This document shows positions 23,829 through 34,407 of a stretch of 64,000 bases of DNA, piece after piece. Source of the DNA: Argentina anserina. Its lineage: Eukaryota; Streptophyta; Magnoliopsida; Rosales; Rosaceae. The notes under the pieces were generated by a model, which saw only the letters and a program-made list of their open reading frames with translations, did no database searches and had not been told where the DNA came from. The stretch lies in contig NC_065876.1 in NCBI RefSeq assembly GCF_933775445.1, forward strand, positions 24,924,001 to 24,988,000. The letters are read 5' to 3'. How positions within the stretch are numbered: the first letter of the stretch is position 1; each line of letters opens with the position of its first letter. The position numbers and the translations under genes are program-made.

Positions 23829-25767
23829 AGCAATCGGACGGTCTGTGAAAGAAAGAGAGATCGAAGGGGGAGCAATAGCAATCGGAAAAGAGTATGATAG
23901 AGATGATGAAGAGGGGAGTTTGAGAAAAAAGAGATTGCAGAAAAAAGATCACTGTCTGATATTGGCGTCTATGAAGAACAGAAAAATTGAATAAAATTTT
24001 CAACTAGAACTGTTATAATGAAATGATCATAATAGATAAAAGAGAATGAGGCTTTGAAATGGACTCTTCAGGTGTTATTAACGATCGACAGAGAGTCAAG
24101 ACTCAGGAGCTACGTACTATAAACGGAAAACATATAGTTCTACCGGTTAGTAATGGTAGTGTAATAAAGTTATAAAGAAGCATTATTATTGACATACTGG
24201 CTGTTGGATTTGTTGCCATCAAGTAATGTATGTTAAGATACTGGATGATCTCAGTATTTTATCACATTGTACTTTATAGGATTTCTAATAATTAGTAAAT
24301 AGCCGAGCAAACATCCATACATGCTACCTTGCATGTACGTTGTTTATATTTTATGCTGTCAAAGACCACAATTTTTTCTACATTATATGATCTAGCAAAA
24401 GAAAGTGAAAGGAAAGCTGAAAACATATGACTGAAGTATATGTATACGTCATGAGAAGTGTATGCATGCAATCTGTTGCAAATGAAATAAATTTAATAGC
24501 ATGCATGCTTGGAAAGTCGAAAATCGACCTTCATTACGATCTGAGGCTTTTTCTTAAATCATCATATATATTCTTCTTTTCAATCAAGAGACATCGAAAG
24601 AAAAAGAGTTTTTTTTATATATTTATTTTCATAAACATCCTCATTTTAGGAACATGCGTCGAAACAATAGATATAGTCGATCATTGTTTATTATATGAGA
24701 AAAATACAGAACCTAGGATCTTTTATATCTTACGTTTCTGTTAATACACACAGATATATGTGTTAAAATTTAGCAATTATCATATAGCTTTGGTCTTTTT
24801 GATAGAAACTTATGCACGAAATGTGTACCTCAAACTCATAATTTACCGCGCGTAATGGCGGACCAATGGTAGAGCATGCACTTCTAAGCATATATTAGCC
24901 TGTTGATCCAAGAGATAACTAGCTAACATATATGTTGTGCTAATACATTCTTCCTACAACTAAATTTAGTGTGTAAGGCATCCATACAACTAGGGTGTTG
25001 GTGAGAAGCTGATTGTACTATCCTAGGTCCTCAAATTGTTACACAACAAAGGATCTATCCTTTTTTATTATAAAAAAAACTTCATATTTGGCATGTAAAA
25101 ATATCAATTCAAAGTTGTGTATAAGATATTTGTTCACTCTTTAAAAAATTAGATTATAGGGAGAGTCAAAGAGAAAATGTAATGTCATTAGACTCGATCT
25201 ATAAATCAAAATATCGTCTATCAAAGTTAATAACCGTATAAAGTTGATGATCGATCGATCTTCAAACTCAAAACTAACAAGGAAATAATTATATGTATTG
25301 ATCGCTTGAACATGTAAATCCTTTCATGCCCAATTTTTTCTACCCTGCACCTTCCTATATGAAAAACATAAACATGCATCGCCTGACCTCGCTTATTCTT
25401 TGGAAAAACAACATTAATTCTTACTCAATTATAGATACTAATTAATTAAGAATCTAAGAAAGAAGAAAATCTAAACTATCCAGTTACAAAGATCTGCAGC
25501 TACGAATGAAAGATCACAGAATCAAGAACCGTACCAGATGTTATTATAACAATGAACCAACTATTATCAACTGAGTACTAATTACCTGGAGCTTGCGAAA
25601 TCGTAGAGCTTGCCGGTGCTGGAGAAGATCATGACTCCGACCTCAGCATCGCACAGGATCGCCAGCTCCTTGGCCTTCTTCAACAATCCATTCCTCCGCT
25701 TCGAAAACGTCACCTGCCTGCTCGTTGAATTGTCAATCCTCCTTATCACAATCTTTCCCCTTCCCAT
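10563..25767 (-). CDS. AGL17-like: MIKC-type MADS-box transcription factor, AGL17/ANR1 clade
   Basis: Nuclear DNA-binding transcription factor; relatives in Arabidopsis (ANR1, AGL21, AGL16, AGL17) act in root development, nitrate response and flowering time. Coding exons, minus strand: 25767-25586, 20654-20576, 12265-12204, 11325-11226, 11144-11103, 11026-10943, 10824-10670, 10572-10563. They total 714 nt (237 aa). Sizes 182, 79, 62, 100, 42 are the classic MIKC set, and every junction has GT/AG and keeps frame. The MADS domain starts [18 protein letters not shown] and fills residues 1-60; the I region is exon 2 ([14 protein letters not shown]); the K-box begins in exon 3 ([12 protein letters not shown]) and continues through [20 protein letters not shown]. 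The C-terminus has [15 protein letters not shown] and ends KLGRL. Exon 6 holds two related 14-residue units. Introns 1 and 2 are 4.9 and 8.3 kb and hold transposons. The clade is clear; the exact orthologue is not. Confidence 0.93.
13865..14720 (-). repeat. Dispersed repeat with CGATATATC motifs and two tRNA-like modules
   Basis: Lies in intron 2 of the MADS gene. It has runs of 'gatatttttgatatatccc'-type sequence near both ends. Two copies of a tRNA-like module, about 145 bp apart (about 14037-14105 and 14180-14250), read on the minus strand; each has TAGAGTTGGCTA (A-box-like) and GGTTCGATTCCCC (B-box-like). Neither folds into an obvious complete tRNA. Related sequence occurs at 44.5-45.2 kb. 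Confidence 0.5.
14721..17449. other. MADS intron 2 interior, nothing recognised
   Basis: No exon, repeat termini or long open frame could be supported. A triple 'gggataa' repeat at about 17260-17281 is the only short periodic structure. Confidence 0.35.
17450..18010 (+). repeat. GC-rich dispersed-repeat-like segment in MADS intron 2
   Basis: Higher GC than its surroundings, with short overlapping open frames in several frames and many stops. It resembles the GC-rich non-coding parts at 1950-2300 and 30.66-31.0 kb in style, without a clear alignment. It is probably a decayed retrotransposon part; family not assigned. Confidence 0.3.
19320..20486 (+). mobile_element. Truncated Ty1/Copia retrotransposon (end of pol plus 3' LTR)
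   Basis: Carries the end of reverse transcriptase and RNase H of a Copia element: [12 protein letters not shown] at about 19341, then [11 protein letters not shown], then [12 protein letters not shown], then STIEAEY. Several in-frame stops and a frameshift show it is dead. The purine-rich AAGAGGGAG precedes a 3' LTR at 20105-20486 that begins TGTTGAAG and ends CTAACA, with a TATA motif (ctatataag) near 20287. The 5' part of the element is missing. It lies in intron 2 of the MADS gene, antisense to it. Confidence 0.88.
20985..21290. repeat. Repeat remnant with the 'acgccccctcacgtg' plant motif
   Basis: Contains 'ccaacacgccccctcacgtg' and surrounding sequence that I recognise as a recurrent plant dispersed repeat, often linked to non-autonomous retrotransposons. 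No termini were found. It lies in MADS intron 1. Confidence 0.35.
22638..22668. repeat. (GAAT)n microsatellite
   Basis: About seven copies of a four-base unit (gaat) in MADS intron 1. Confidence 0.85.
22745..22955. mobile_element. MITE related to the one at 49.04-49.2 kb
   Basis: Read forwards, this stretch aligns by eye with the reverse complement of 49035-49205: shared blocks include 'gagtttttc', 'tttggtaa' and 'taatgatgtttttc'. Two opposite-orientation copies in one window support a small dispersed element. Termini are uncertain. Confidence 0.5.
22992..23648. mobile_element. Terminal-inverted-repeat element (about 657 bp), Mutator-like MITE possible
   Basis: Starts GGTAAATTCCTTCTATGG and ends with the near-inverse CCATAGAATGAATTTACC. 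The arms keep pairing further in ('gtacttgaagttgg', 'ggtacctaaag'-type blocks). Poly(A) lies on both sides, so a 9-bp target duplication cannot be told from chance. It lies in MADS intron 1 and carries no long frame. Confidence 0.65.
23794..23827. repeat. (GA)n microsatellite
   Basis: About 17 GA units in MADS intron 1. The open frames across it on both strands are low-complexity artefacts. Confidence 0.95.
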
Positions 25768-26260
25768 CACTTCTCTTCCAGATTGATCTAAATCCTTAAA
25801 CCTTTAACTGCCAACCACAAATTAAACGGAAATGATTTCAGCACCAGCAAGTTATTACAAAAATACAAATCTGTATGAACATACGGTACAGATACAGTAA
25901 AAGGGAAAATCTAAGCTTATTCAGTTCAGAATGAGCTTCAGAAGGAAGAAAATGAAGGCTTTGCAGGAGAAATTTTCCGACAAAGAGAGAGAAATGGAAG
26001 AAAAAGAAAGAGGAGATTTGATTTCTCGAGAAACAAAGATTGAAGAGGAAAATTTAAAAAGAGAAAATAAAAAACTTACCGGAACTGGAAGCTTTTAAGT
26101 AATGAAGACAAACGGAGGCTTCTCCCCAAAAATAGCTTCGGCTGTACTGATGATTCACATCAGCAGAAAGCTATTTAAGGAAAGTCTACCTGAGCACTGC
26201 AAAACCGCTCTCTCTTTCCTGCACCAAACCCACAAGTGGTTTTCTCGATTCCAGATAACG
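25768..26260 (-). promoter_or_regulatory. 5' untranslated exons, leader intron and promoter of the MADS gene
   Basis: Upstream of the ATG, an acceptor (TTGGCAG) precedes 25807 and a matching donor (G|GTAAGT) follows 26080, giving a leader intron of about 272 bp. A TATA-like 'cttaaatagc' on the minus strand lies at about 26171-26180, which would place transcription start near 26145. Leader introns are common in this gene family. Exact transcript start is inferred. Confidence 0.55.
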
Positions 26261-26523
26261 TGGACCAATCAAATGCCGAGAGGCCAAGTTGTTAGTTAGG
26301 TTTGAGTCGAGAGCTGCTGTCGTATAGATCACCGACACGTGCGGTTTCTATTTCTGAGAATTTCTCTTTTTGGCGAAGACGGAGTTACCCTTTTCATGCT
26401 ATTAAGATGCATGATATTTACATTGCTAATTTTGCTCCAAAAATGTAATCATGGTTTCTCTTAGACTGAGCTTTCTGATTAAACAAGAAAGTAGGATGAT
26501 TTATTAATTTGTTGATATATTAA

Positions 26524-27277
26524 GGGGGAGTTTGGCCCTGAGTTTTTGCTAGATTATAGGCATAAATTGTCAAATAATTTGACTGCGATATTTGATAAAT
26601 ATAAATTGTATGTGATTATATGAGAATTTTACACACACCGAGGCAAATTCTAAAAGCTACTAAGTGGAGTTTCTGATTCTGGTGGAGAGATTATAATCTG
26701 TTTATTACCTTACTACCACACTTTTCTAAACTCACCACACTTTTATACCAATATTCACCAAACACTTTAAGTATTCACAGCTGATTATTCTCACAACTCA
26801 GCTGCAGCTAATTATTCAATTAACTCAGTTGAAACTAATTATAAAAAACTCACCTCGGGACCAAACTTGTCATAAGGTTTGTTTCATGGGAGCGTTCCAC
26901 AAAGAGATATGGTGGGCAAATGACGAGTTTGGTCCCGATGTGAGTTTTTTATAATCAGTTTGAGCTGAGTTGATTTAATAATCAGCTACAACTGAGCTGT
27001 GAGAATAATCAGTTGTAAGTACTTGAAGTGTTTGGTAAATATTGGTATAAAAATGTGGCGAGTTTAGAAAAATGTGGTAGTAAGCTAATAGACAGAGTAT
27101 AATCTCTTCCCGAGAATCAGAAGCTCTAATTTGTAGCTTTTAGAATTTGTCTCAGTGTGTGTGAAATTGTCATATAATCACCTACAATTTCAATTTGTCA
27201 AACACCTCAATCAAATTATTTGAGAATTTAAACCCATAATCTGGCAAAAACTCCGGACAAAAACCCCAAAGTCTCCC
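26524..27277. mobile_element. Giant fold-back element (about 754 bp) upstream of the MADS promoter
   Basis: Left arm 26524-26873 and right arm 26922-27277 are inverted copies along nearly their whole 350-bp length, with a loop of about 50 bp. Matching blocks include 'ctcgggaccaaact', 'caactgattattctcac' and 'ttctaaaagctac'. There is no coding capacity. The left end lies about 380 bp upstream of the inferred MADS transcription start. A fold-back transposon is the likely origin; clear target duplications were not found. Confidence 0.8.
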
Positions 27278-28555
27278 ATATTTTGGATTTTTTAAAAATA
27301 AATTAATTAATCACAAGTCGGTACTTATGGTCACTATGATAACTATATTAGTCTATAAGCCTTTTAATAATCAACTATTTAATTTACATGTCTACTGTTA
27401 TACATATAAAATGGGTTCCCCGCCAGACACTAATGAAATTTTCCGGTCATAGTCGTTTTATATATAATAATAACGTTAATCAAACCAATTAGGTATTTAT
27501 CAAGTATTAAAGATACCGCCATCTTTTCTATTTTGGTGGTGAAGATAGTAACCCTCTAAATGAACTTAGATTTACTAGCACATATGTTTGCAGGATGACA
27601 ACAACAGAAAAGACAATTGAGCACAATGATTTTCGATCGAAGTGAATTGGTCCCCCACTTAACAAACGACTCCTTCCGTAATGGAATGACCTGTATTTTG
27701 CTGGTTGCTCTTTGTATGAAGTATATGTATAGCTAGAAGTGTTGTTCATCGAGCTAGCATGATGGTCTTACACAGGAAAGTGCAAGTTATTAAGTGAATT
27801 ATATATGATGATTGATATTTTTCTTACCAACTTACCAAGGTACGTACTGATAAAATAAATTTGAATTAAATTTAGACAACAAAAATATAGTTATACATAT
27901 CTAAATTAACTCAATCTTAAATAATAGCCGTGGGTACTTAAACCCTACCTAACCGAGTTTTCCCGTCTTAAAAAAAAAAAAGAGTAGCTGCGCGCTTTTG
28001 TCTTTTGAAGAGCGACGTGAGAGATTTTATTGGATTCCCTAAGAGAAAATTAAATTAACGTAAGGAGACTTAATAGTTCAATAAAGATTATTCGATCACA
28101 TAAGAATATGAAAAGTTTGTTACTACTGAAGAATATATTTTACCATATAAAATGAGAAGTTATATTGTACTACACGTCAATACACAATTATTTGTATATA
28201 TTAAATCAATTTGACATACGTAACTACCAATAAGGAAATACCATATTGACCATTCATATATTAAAATTCTAAAACTATGATATTTAATAGATAATGGTTA
28301 GAACAAGAAATAAAAAAATAGAGAATAGAAAAAATAAAAAGTAATTTAGTGTGGGAGAAATTTTCAAGTAGTGGGCTCTAACCACAACTCCATTATTTTT
28401 TTGAAATGATAACTCCACTATCTTTTTTTTTCATCTTTTATTTAAAATTGTAAAGCAAATTAGCACGTAGGGCGTGTCAAGAGTCTAATAAGAATAATAA
28501 AGTAAAAATGATGCGGTCACACGATAAACATGTCAAGGCACATGTAAACAATGGT
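27278..28555. other. Intergenic AT-rich sequence, nothing recognised
   Basis: No exon, repeat border or coding frame supported. Confidence 0.4.
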
Positions 28556-28660
28556 CTAAATATCGCTTATCGGTATCGTATCGGTCGAGGGGTAAAACGA
28601 TATATCGGAGATATATCCGGGATATATCGATATATATCGGTTTCATCGGATTTGCTTATT
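28556..28660. repeat. CGATATATCGG-rich repeat fragment
   Basis: Dense in 'cgatatatcgg', 'atatatccgggatatatcg' and 'atatatcgg' palindromes. It resembles the edges of the repeats at 13.9 and 44.6 kb and is probably a fragment of that family. Confidence 0.45.
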
Positions 28661-28769
28661 TTCAATAAAAGTTATAAAATTATACTTCAATATGTACCAA
28701 ATAAACCTTTAGAAAAAAAAACTTTTAGTGCAAGAGATATCAGAACAACACCTAAACACATAGCTCCGC

Positions 28770-30660
28770 CTTCTTCTTTACCGTCTCTTTTCCTTTAGAT
28801 ATTTTCCAGTGTGAAACCGAAGAAACTAGAAGCTATCTTAGACCTTCTAGAGAAACCAAAGAATTATAGTAACCTCCATAGATAAGTATGAGATGTCAAG
28901 AGGCTGGATAACAAGTTTTTCCATTGATAACTCCTTCAAGCTAGGAAGCAGAAGCTAGAACCCTAGAAATCTAGAGGTGACACGTCTACAGCCTAAATGG
29001 GTAAGATTTCATGTGAACAATTCAGATAGACTTCATTTATTCTTTCTTGAGCTCCACATTCTATCCCATTCCCAAACAGTATAAATATGGGTGTGTTCTG
29101 CGTTTTTAAGATAAGATTCTCAGAAGTTCAACCCAAATAGAAAGAGTTATAAGAGAATAGGTATTGTTTTTGTTATCCTATCATTTGTTTGTCTGAGTTG
29201 AGATTTTGATATTTTAGTTATGTTCTTGGTTTTTTACAATTAGAATTTGATTGGTAGTTTATTCATATCTTTGATTAGATGTTAGATTGGAATTGGTTTT
29301 GTTAAGCTAGAATTGGTTTTGGTTTTGTGAAATCTATGCTTAATTCAGTTGATAGGAACTATCCAGTTCACTTTTTAGTAGGTCAAGTTTATGTTATTGC
29401 TATGGTTAGATTTCCAGAAATTTAACTCAATTCTTAAGATGTGGTCTACACACATTTTTTCAAAAAACTTAATTTGTACCTAAACATTGAATTGCATAAC
29501 TAATTGTAGAAAAATCATTTTACTGCGTTTCCAACTCTTAGTAAATCCTTAAGATGTCCTCTACAGTCTCTATGAAGACACGATCTTGTTTTACTCAACC
29601 TAACTATTTCGTTTTTAGCCAAAATCATTCATGTACGGAAATTTGTAAGAAAAATCTGGAACTGATGTTAAACTTTGGAAATTCATAAGTAATTGTAGAT
29701 ATATCATTTTTCAATGATTTTTATTCTCAGATGTTTCTTAGGATGTCTATTATAATTTCTATGAATAAACGAACATGATATAACCAGCCAAACTATCCCG
29801 TTTTGTGTATATGTTGGCATAAATTGTAGGGGAAAATGGGAAACCTCTATGCTTGCTTTGTATGTTGTTTGATTAATAGTTTGCTTGTACTAAATCACCG
29901 TTTGGTCATTGTGCTTAAATTGTACATGGTTTGTTTAAATGCATCAATCTATGATCATTTGTGACATTTGGGGTAAGTTAATGCTATGCATATGGCATTT
30001 TGGGTAAAGAAGTTAGGATTAAACTTTTGCGTAGTTGAGTCCATAATCTCAGCAGGTACCATGCACCTATGAATGCCCATGGTTATTGCACAATTAGAAT
30101 AAGATTTGAAAGGGTAATTTGGGGCTGACGAAAGGGGAATGAATAAAATGACTAGCAAAGAGGTTATGCGAATTAGTGAGAGGTACTTCATGTAAATGGA
30201 TACTCCAAGTCACCCTTGTGGTAAAATACATAGTATGTGACATGTAGGCTTGGTTGTATTCGGCTATATAGTAGATAAAAATGCATTCATTTAGTTATTA
30301 ATGTTGAATTTAATCTGTTTTATTTGCATAGGATTTGCCTCCTACTTGGTTGTTATGTTCACCCTTTTAAACTATTGTGCAAGTAAGGAACACGATACTT
30401 AAAGTTAAAATTCTGTGAATAATAAGTTTTTGTATATTATGTGTGTTGTTTTACTTTCATAGAATAAGACTTGGACTTTAAATAGTCTACTTGGTTAATA
30501 TTTGTACTACTACCTTATGTAATAAAAAATAAATTTTAGTTTTGTGTATATGCATTCTCTATTTCAATTTCTTTCATGTTCTATTATGGAAATTCATTCA
30601 GTTATGGAATATGAGTTGCACCTCAAGAAAAAAATATTTACCAAAAATCGGGGTGTGACA
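28770..30660 (+). repeat. LTR-like segment, unclassified
   Basis: Contains a TATA-like 'gtataaatatggg' near 29080 followed by leader-like sequence. It ends 'ggggtgtgaca' at about 30660, the type of terminus seen in many plant Ty3/Gypsy LTRs. No primer binding site or second LTR was found, so this is tentative. The 78-residue minus-strand frame at 29955-30191 has a hydrophobic start but no recognisable domain and is not called. Confidence 0.3.
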
Positions 30661-31248
30661 TGAGGTCCAGGCCCAAATGATGTCACAGCAGCCACACCGC
30701 CACCATAGAACAACACTACCAATGGCTTCACCAACCTTTGCATCATCAGCTTCAACTACCCTCTCCTATCCCTCGCCATTCTTACCCAAGTCATAAACAA
30801 GACATCCACTGCGAGATCAAAAATGGATCTAATCTGACCCAAGAAACCCGATAATCACATCGTCCGACGTTGATATCTTGTTTTGACACCAGACGCCCTA
30901 ACGACACCACATCTCATCCTCTAGGTCGCTTGCCGGTCGAACAGGGTAACCGGCCACCCACATGATGTTTTTTTACCAAGTCTATTACAAGCCCAAATAG
31001 TTTATTTGGTCTTCTAAATTGCTTCAATGTGCTCGCTTGTGCTGCAATTGCGTGTTTTCGACAGGGGAGTATATATGCAATGCACCTTTGGAGGCAGAAT
31101 AATTTATTTTGTATTAGGCTTGCTATATGCAAGCTAATCGGTTTGTAATGAGCTATTAATCTCTAAATAAGATTTGGTTGTTCACCTGCCAAATTTTTAT
31201 TCATATGTATTTGATGTGCTCATAATATTATATATTTCTATACATAAT
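30661..31248. repeat. GC-rich repeat-like segment between LTR-like DNA and the Ty3 element
   Basis: The first half is GC-rich, the second AT-rich. Only short, stop-broken frames are present. It looks like decayed transposon sequence; no family is assigned. Confidence 0.3.
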
Positions 31249-31560
31249 TGTCATGCTACAACTCGATTAAAGGTATAAACTCGAGTTAGGAAGTGAATCA
31301 CACTCTAATTATAGACAGTTTAAAATCCATAATTAAAATGAGTTAGATATCATCACATGATGTAAAAACATAATCCTCGTACCTTTATTTTATAATACAA
31401 GCCTTTAGGAACATACGCTTAACGTATTTACAACTCACACTAGAATAGTGTTTCTTTTCAAAACAACTATTCATTATTCAAACTTTATTTTACAAAGAAA
31501 ACCTAAAACTTGAAAGCCTTAATATACTATAGAAGGGTTTCCTATGATTTGTTCTACACA
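31249..31560 (-). repeat. Partial 3' LTR (312 bp)
   Basis: Direct-repeat copy of 35199-35510 with scattered substitutions; both copies begin with TG and are exactly 312 bp. Similarity stops abruptly at 'gttctacaca' on the gag side, which marks the deletion junction. Confidence 0.9.
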
Positions 31561-31803
31561 ACATGACGAGGTACAAGTGGTCTAACTTGTGGTGCTGTGA
31601 CATGAGCACGATAATGTTGTTGTGGTGCATGGTATTGGGATTGTACATTAAAGTACTGAGTATTTGGAGCACGATATTTTTGTTGTGGTGCCCTTGGTGC
31701 TTGAAAATTTTGCACACGTGGATAGTCTCTCCGATAATGCCCCTCTTGTCCACATTGATAACAAGACTTGGAAGGTTGTGAGTTTCGACTATTCAACTGG
31801 TAT
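31561..31803 (-). pseudogene. Retrotransposon gag C-terminal part with CCHC zinc knuckle
   Basis: The minus-strand frame contains SCYQCGQEGHYRRDYP, a CX2CX4HX4 knuckle whose final cysteine is replaced by Y, followed by a Q/P/R-rich tail ending at the deletion junction. It is the downstream half of the gag frame at 33306-34041, cut by the solo LTR. The frame is continuous across the target site once the insertion and one 5-bp duplicate are set aside. Confidence 0.85.
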
Positions 31804-33305
31804 TGATAGGAGCACTTTATGCGACGTTCTTAACATGTTTTTACCTCAATTTGTACTTTGCTTAGCCCTTATTATTGTACTATTGAGTCATTGAGTCATA
31901 GTAAGAGTCTTGGGCGGTATTTGATGCATTTTTGTGCTTACATGAGTTAAAAACGCATAATTGGTCTAGAGTCCTAGTTTGATTAAGAATTCTTGTTAGG
32001 TTTTGAAACTAATTATCTCTTACTTATGATTTTATTTTCTTATTTTCAGATTTGATTGAAGAGATAATTAAAGAAAAAGAGATGGAGCCAAGTTATGCAA
32101 CAATTAAATAGAAGATGATCATTAAAGGCATAAAACATGGCATGTTTTAGGGATTAAAGCATGACATGTTTTAGGGATTAAAGCATGACATTATTATAGG
32201 AAGAAAGAAGCAATTTCAAACCCTCCATCTTTCCTCTATATATACATGGCTTCACCTCTCAAATATCATCACTTCTCATTAGCATTAAAGAGCTCAAACT
32301 CTACCAAAACACCACCATAAATTTCCCTCACAAATTAGCCAAGCCGTTCACCTCAAAACTATCATCATCTCCACCGAGTTTCACTATTGAAGACACACCT
32401 CCAAGGTTCCTACAACGTGTGATTCTCGCAACTCATCTCCATGGCTTCGTCTATTTGTGTTAATCTACAATTCTTTGTCTATGAAGATTGTAAGTTGTTA
32501 TTTATGTGGAAATATTAGTTTTGTATTTATTTTAGAATTTTCAGATTGTATTTGATATTTTTTTTAGACTATACCGAATTTATGTTCTTATAATTATTGA
32601 AGTTTGTATTTCTATTGTTGTGTTCTAATCATCTTTCTCATACTTTTAGATAATTTTCAGATATGTGCATATGAATTTAGTGCTTAGATGCAGTCCCTAA
32701 GATTGTGTTTGAGTGCTAGATTCATCAACCATATTAACACATATCGAATCATACCCTAAGTAGGTTCGGTTTGTGTTAATTAAAAGTGGTAAAAAATTCT
32801 GGAAATTTGCACGTGAAACCATGGTGGGTGACGCCACACATGAAACATGTCTCCAACAAAGATTTGGTGCTTAAATGTAATCTTGTTTGATTTCTACTCT
32901 AAGTGTTATTCAATTCGATTGCATGCAAATTTAGATTAGGCCCTAAGTCAATCTAAATGTTAATTGAAATCTTGCATGATTAGATGATCCCCTAAGGCTC
33001 TAATTATATTGGTGTCTAAAAAGTATGTAATTGGTCGAATTAGAATACATGATAGGTTCGAACATGTAATTATGTGGTGTAATGGTAAATTTGGTTTAAG
33101 TTTGTTAAAGAGAAGTTGATCATGTAAATAGTAATTTATATTTTATTTTAGTAGTTAATAATCAATCTCAAACCCCGCATTATTTGTTAACACTAAAAGT
33201 TTAGAGTTCCCTTCAATTCCCCGGAAAGAACGATCTCTGCTTATTCTATACTAACGATGATGTTTTACAGGGTTTATTATAGACGTTTTAATTAATGCTC
33301 TATCA
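31804..33305 (+). mobile_element. Solo LTR (1502 bp) inserted in gag
   Basis: Begins TGATAG and ends CTATCA (TG...CA termini, inverted), and is flanked by GGTAT on both sides (31799-31803 and 33306-33310), a 5-bp target duplication as made by retroviral-type integrase. A TATA motif (ctatatatacatgg) lies near 32235 on the plus strand. It has no coding frame. The internal region was probably lost by LTR-LTR recombination. It is unrelated in sequence to the LTR of the host element. Confidence 0.88.
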
Positions 33306-34041
33306 GGTATCGAGGAGGATTAGGTCGTTGACGTTTATTACTTGATCCAACTCCACTTCTGTTGCCTTCCCATATTGCCTTTGATTCTTGCATCATCTGT
33401 TCAGCCATAAGAGCACGTTCCACAACATCAATATATATTTCAAGCTTAAGCATTGCAACTTTCTCTTTAATTGTAGGTTTTAGGCCTTCCTCGAAACCTC
33501 TTGCTTTGGCATAGTCATCCGGCACAAGCTCAAGTGCAAAACGCATCAATTCTTCAAATTTTGCTTGGTACTGTCCAACATACATATTCATCTGAAGAAG
33601 AGTGGAAAACTCCTTAGATTTCAGACGACGTTGAGTGGAAGGAAAGTATTTCTCAAGAAAAACTTTCTCAAATTCAGCCATTGTAGAAATTTCAGTATCG
33701 GGAATACAAAGAACTGATTCACACCAACGGTAAGTTGGACCTTCCAGATAAGTACATGCAATGGTCACTTGAAAATCATCAAGAATCCTCTTGTTGGTCA
33801 AGCTTCTTTTCATCTGTCGCAACCACTCCTCAACAATCATTGGGTCTGTGCTTCCTTTGAACACCAGTGGTTTTGACTTACGAAACTCGCCTTCAATCCT
33901 TAGGACTCTATCTTCAGTATTTTCCGTTTCATTCCCTTTATACTTGTCCTTAATTGCACTGACCATATCTTGTAAGGCTCCAATTACTCCAGAATTGGTG
34001 CCAAACTCCCCATTGTTTTGGATTTCAGATGATTCAGCCAT
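33306..34041 (-). pseudogene. Ty3/Gypsy gag capsid region, interrupted
   Basis: About 245 codons from ATG at 34041. The central part matches the plant Retrotrans_gag domain: FKGSTDPMIVEEWLRQM, then CTYLEGPTYRWCESV, then FEKVFLEKYFPSTQRR, then FSTLLQMNMYVGQYQAKFEE, then LKPTIKEKV. The frame is intact up to the solo-LTR insertion site, where it runs into a stop a few codons inside the LTR. Gag forms the virus-like particle in the cytoplasm in active elements. Here no pol accompanies it. Confidence 0.9.
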
Positions 34042-34407
34042 CTTAAATTAAACGAAAGAAAATAACTAAGCCCAAATTTCTACCCAAAATTTTCAAAAGT
34101 TAAGTAAATGCTGGAAGAAAGTACCAATACATCTTAAAGAATCAAATAAAGTAAATAAAACATAAGAAACATAAATTAGAACACACATAATTGAAAAAAA
34201 TAAAATAAAGCAAGAGAAACACGCTGATTATATATATTTGTACATAACAAAATGATTACATAGTTATATAGAAACTGTACACCACTAAACAAAACGAGTA
34301 GCACACTAAAAGTGGACAACATACAAATCTAGGATCCCAAAGCCTAGATTCTTGTTATCAGCTATGTACACACCTAACACTTAGTCAAACCCACATCCTA
34401 CACGTCG

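Noticed and set aside
26102..26299. 65-residue plus-strand frame
   Set aside because: Overlaps the MADS promoter and leader on the other strand; composition is not coding-like and no family was recognised.
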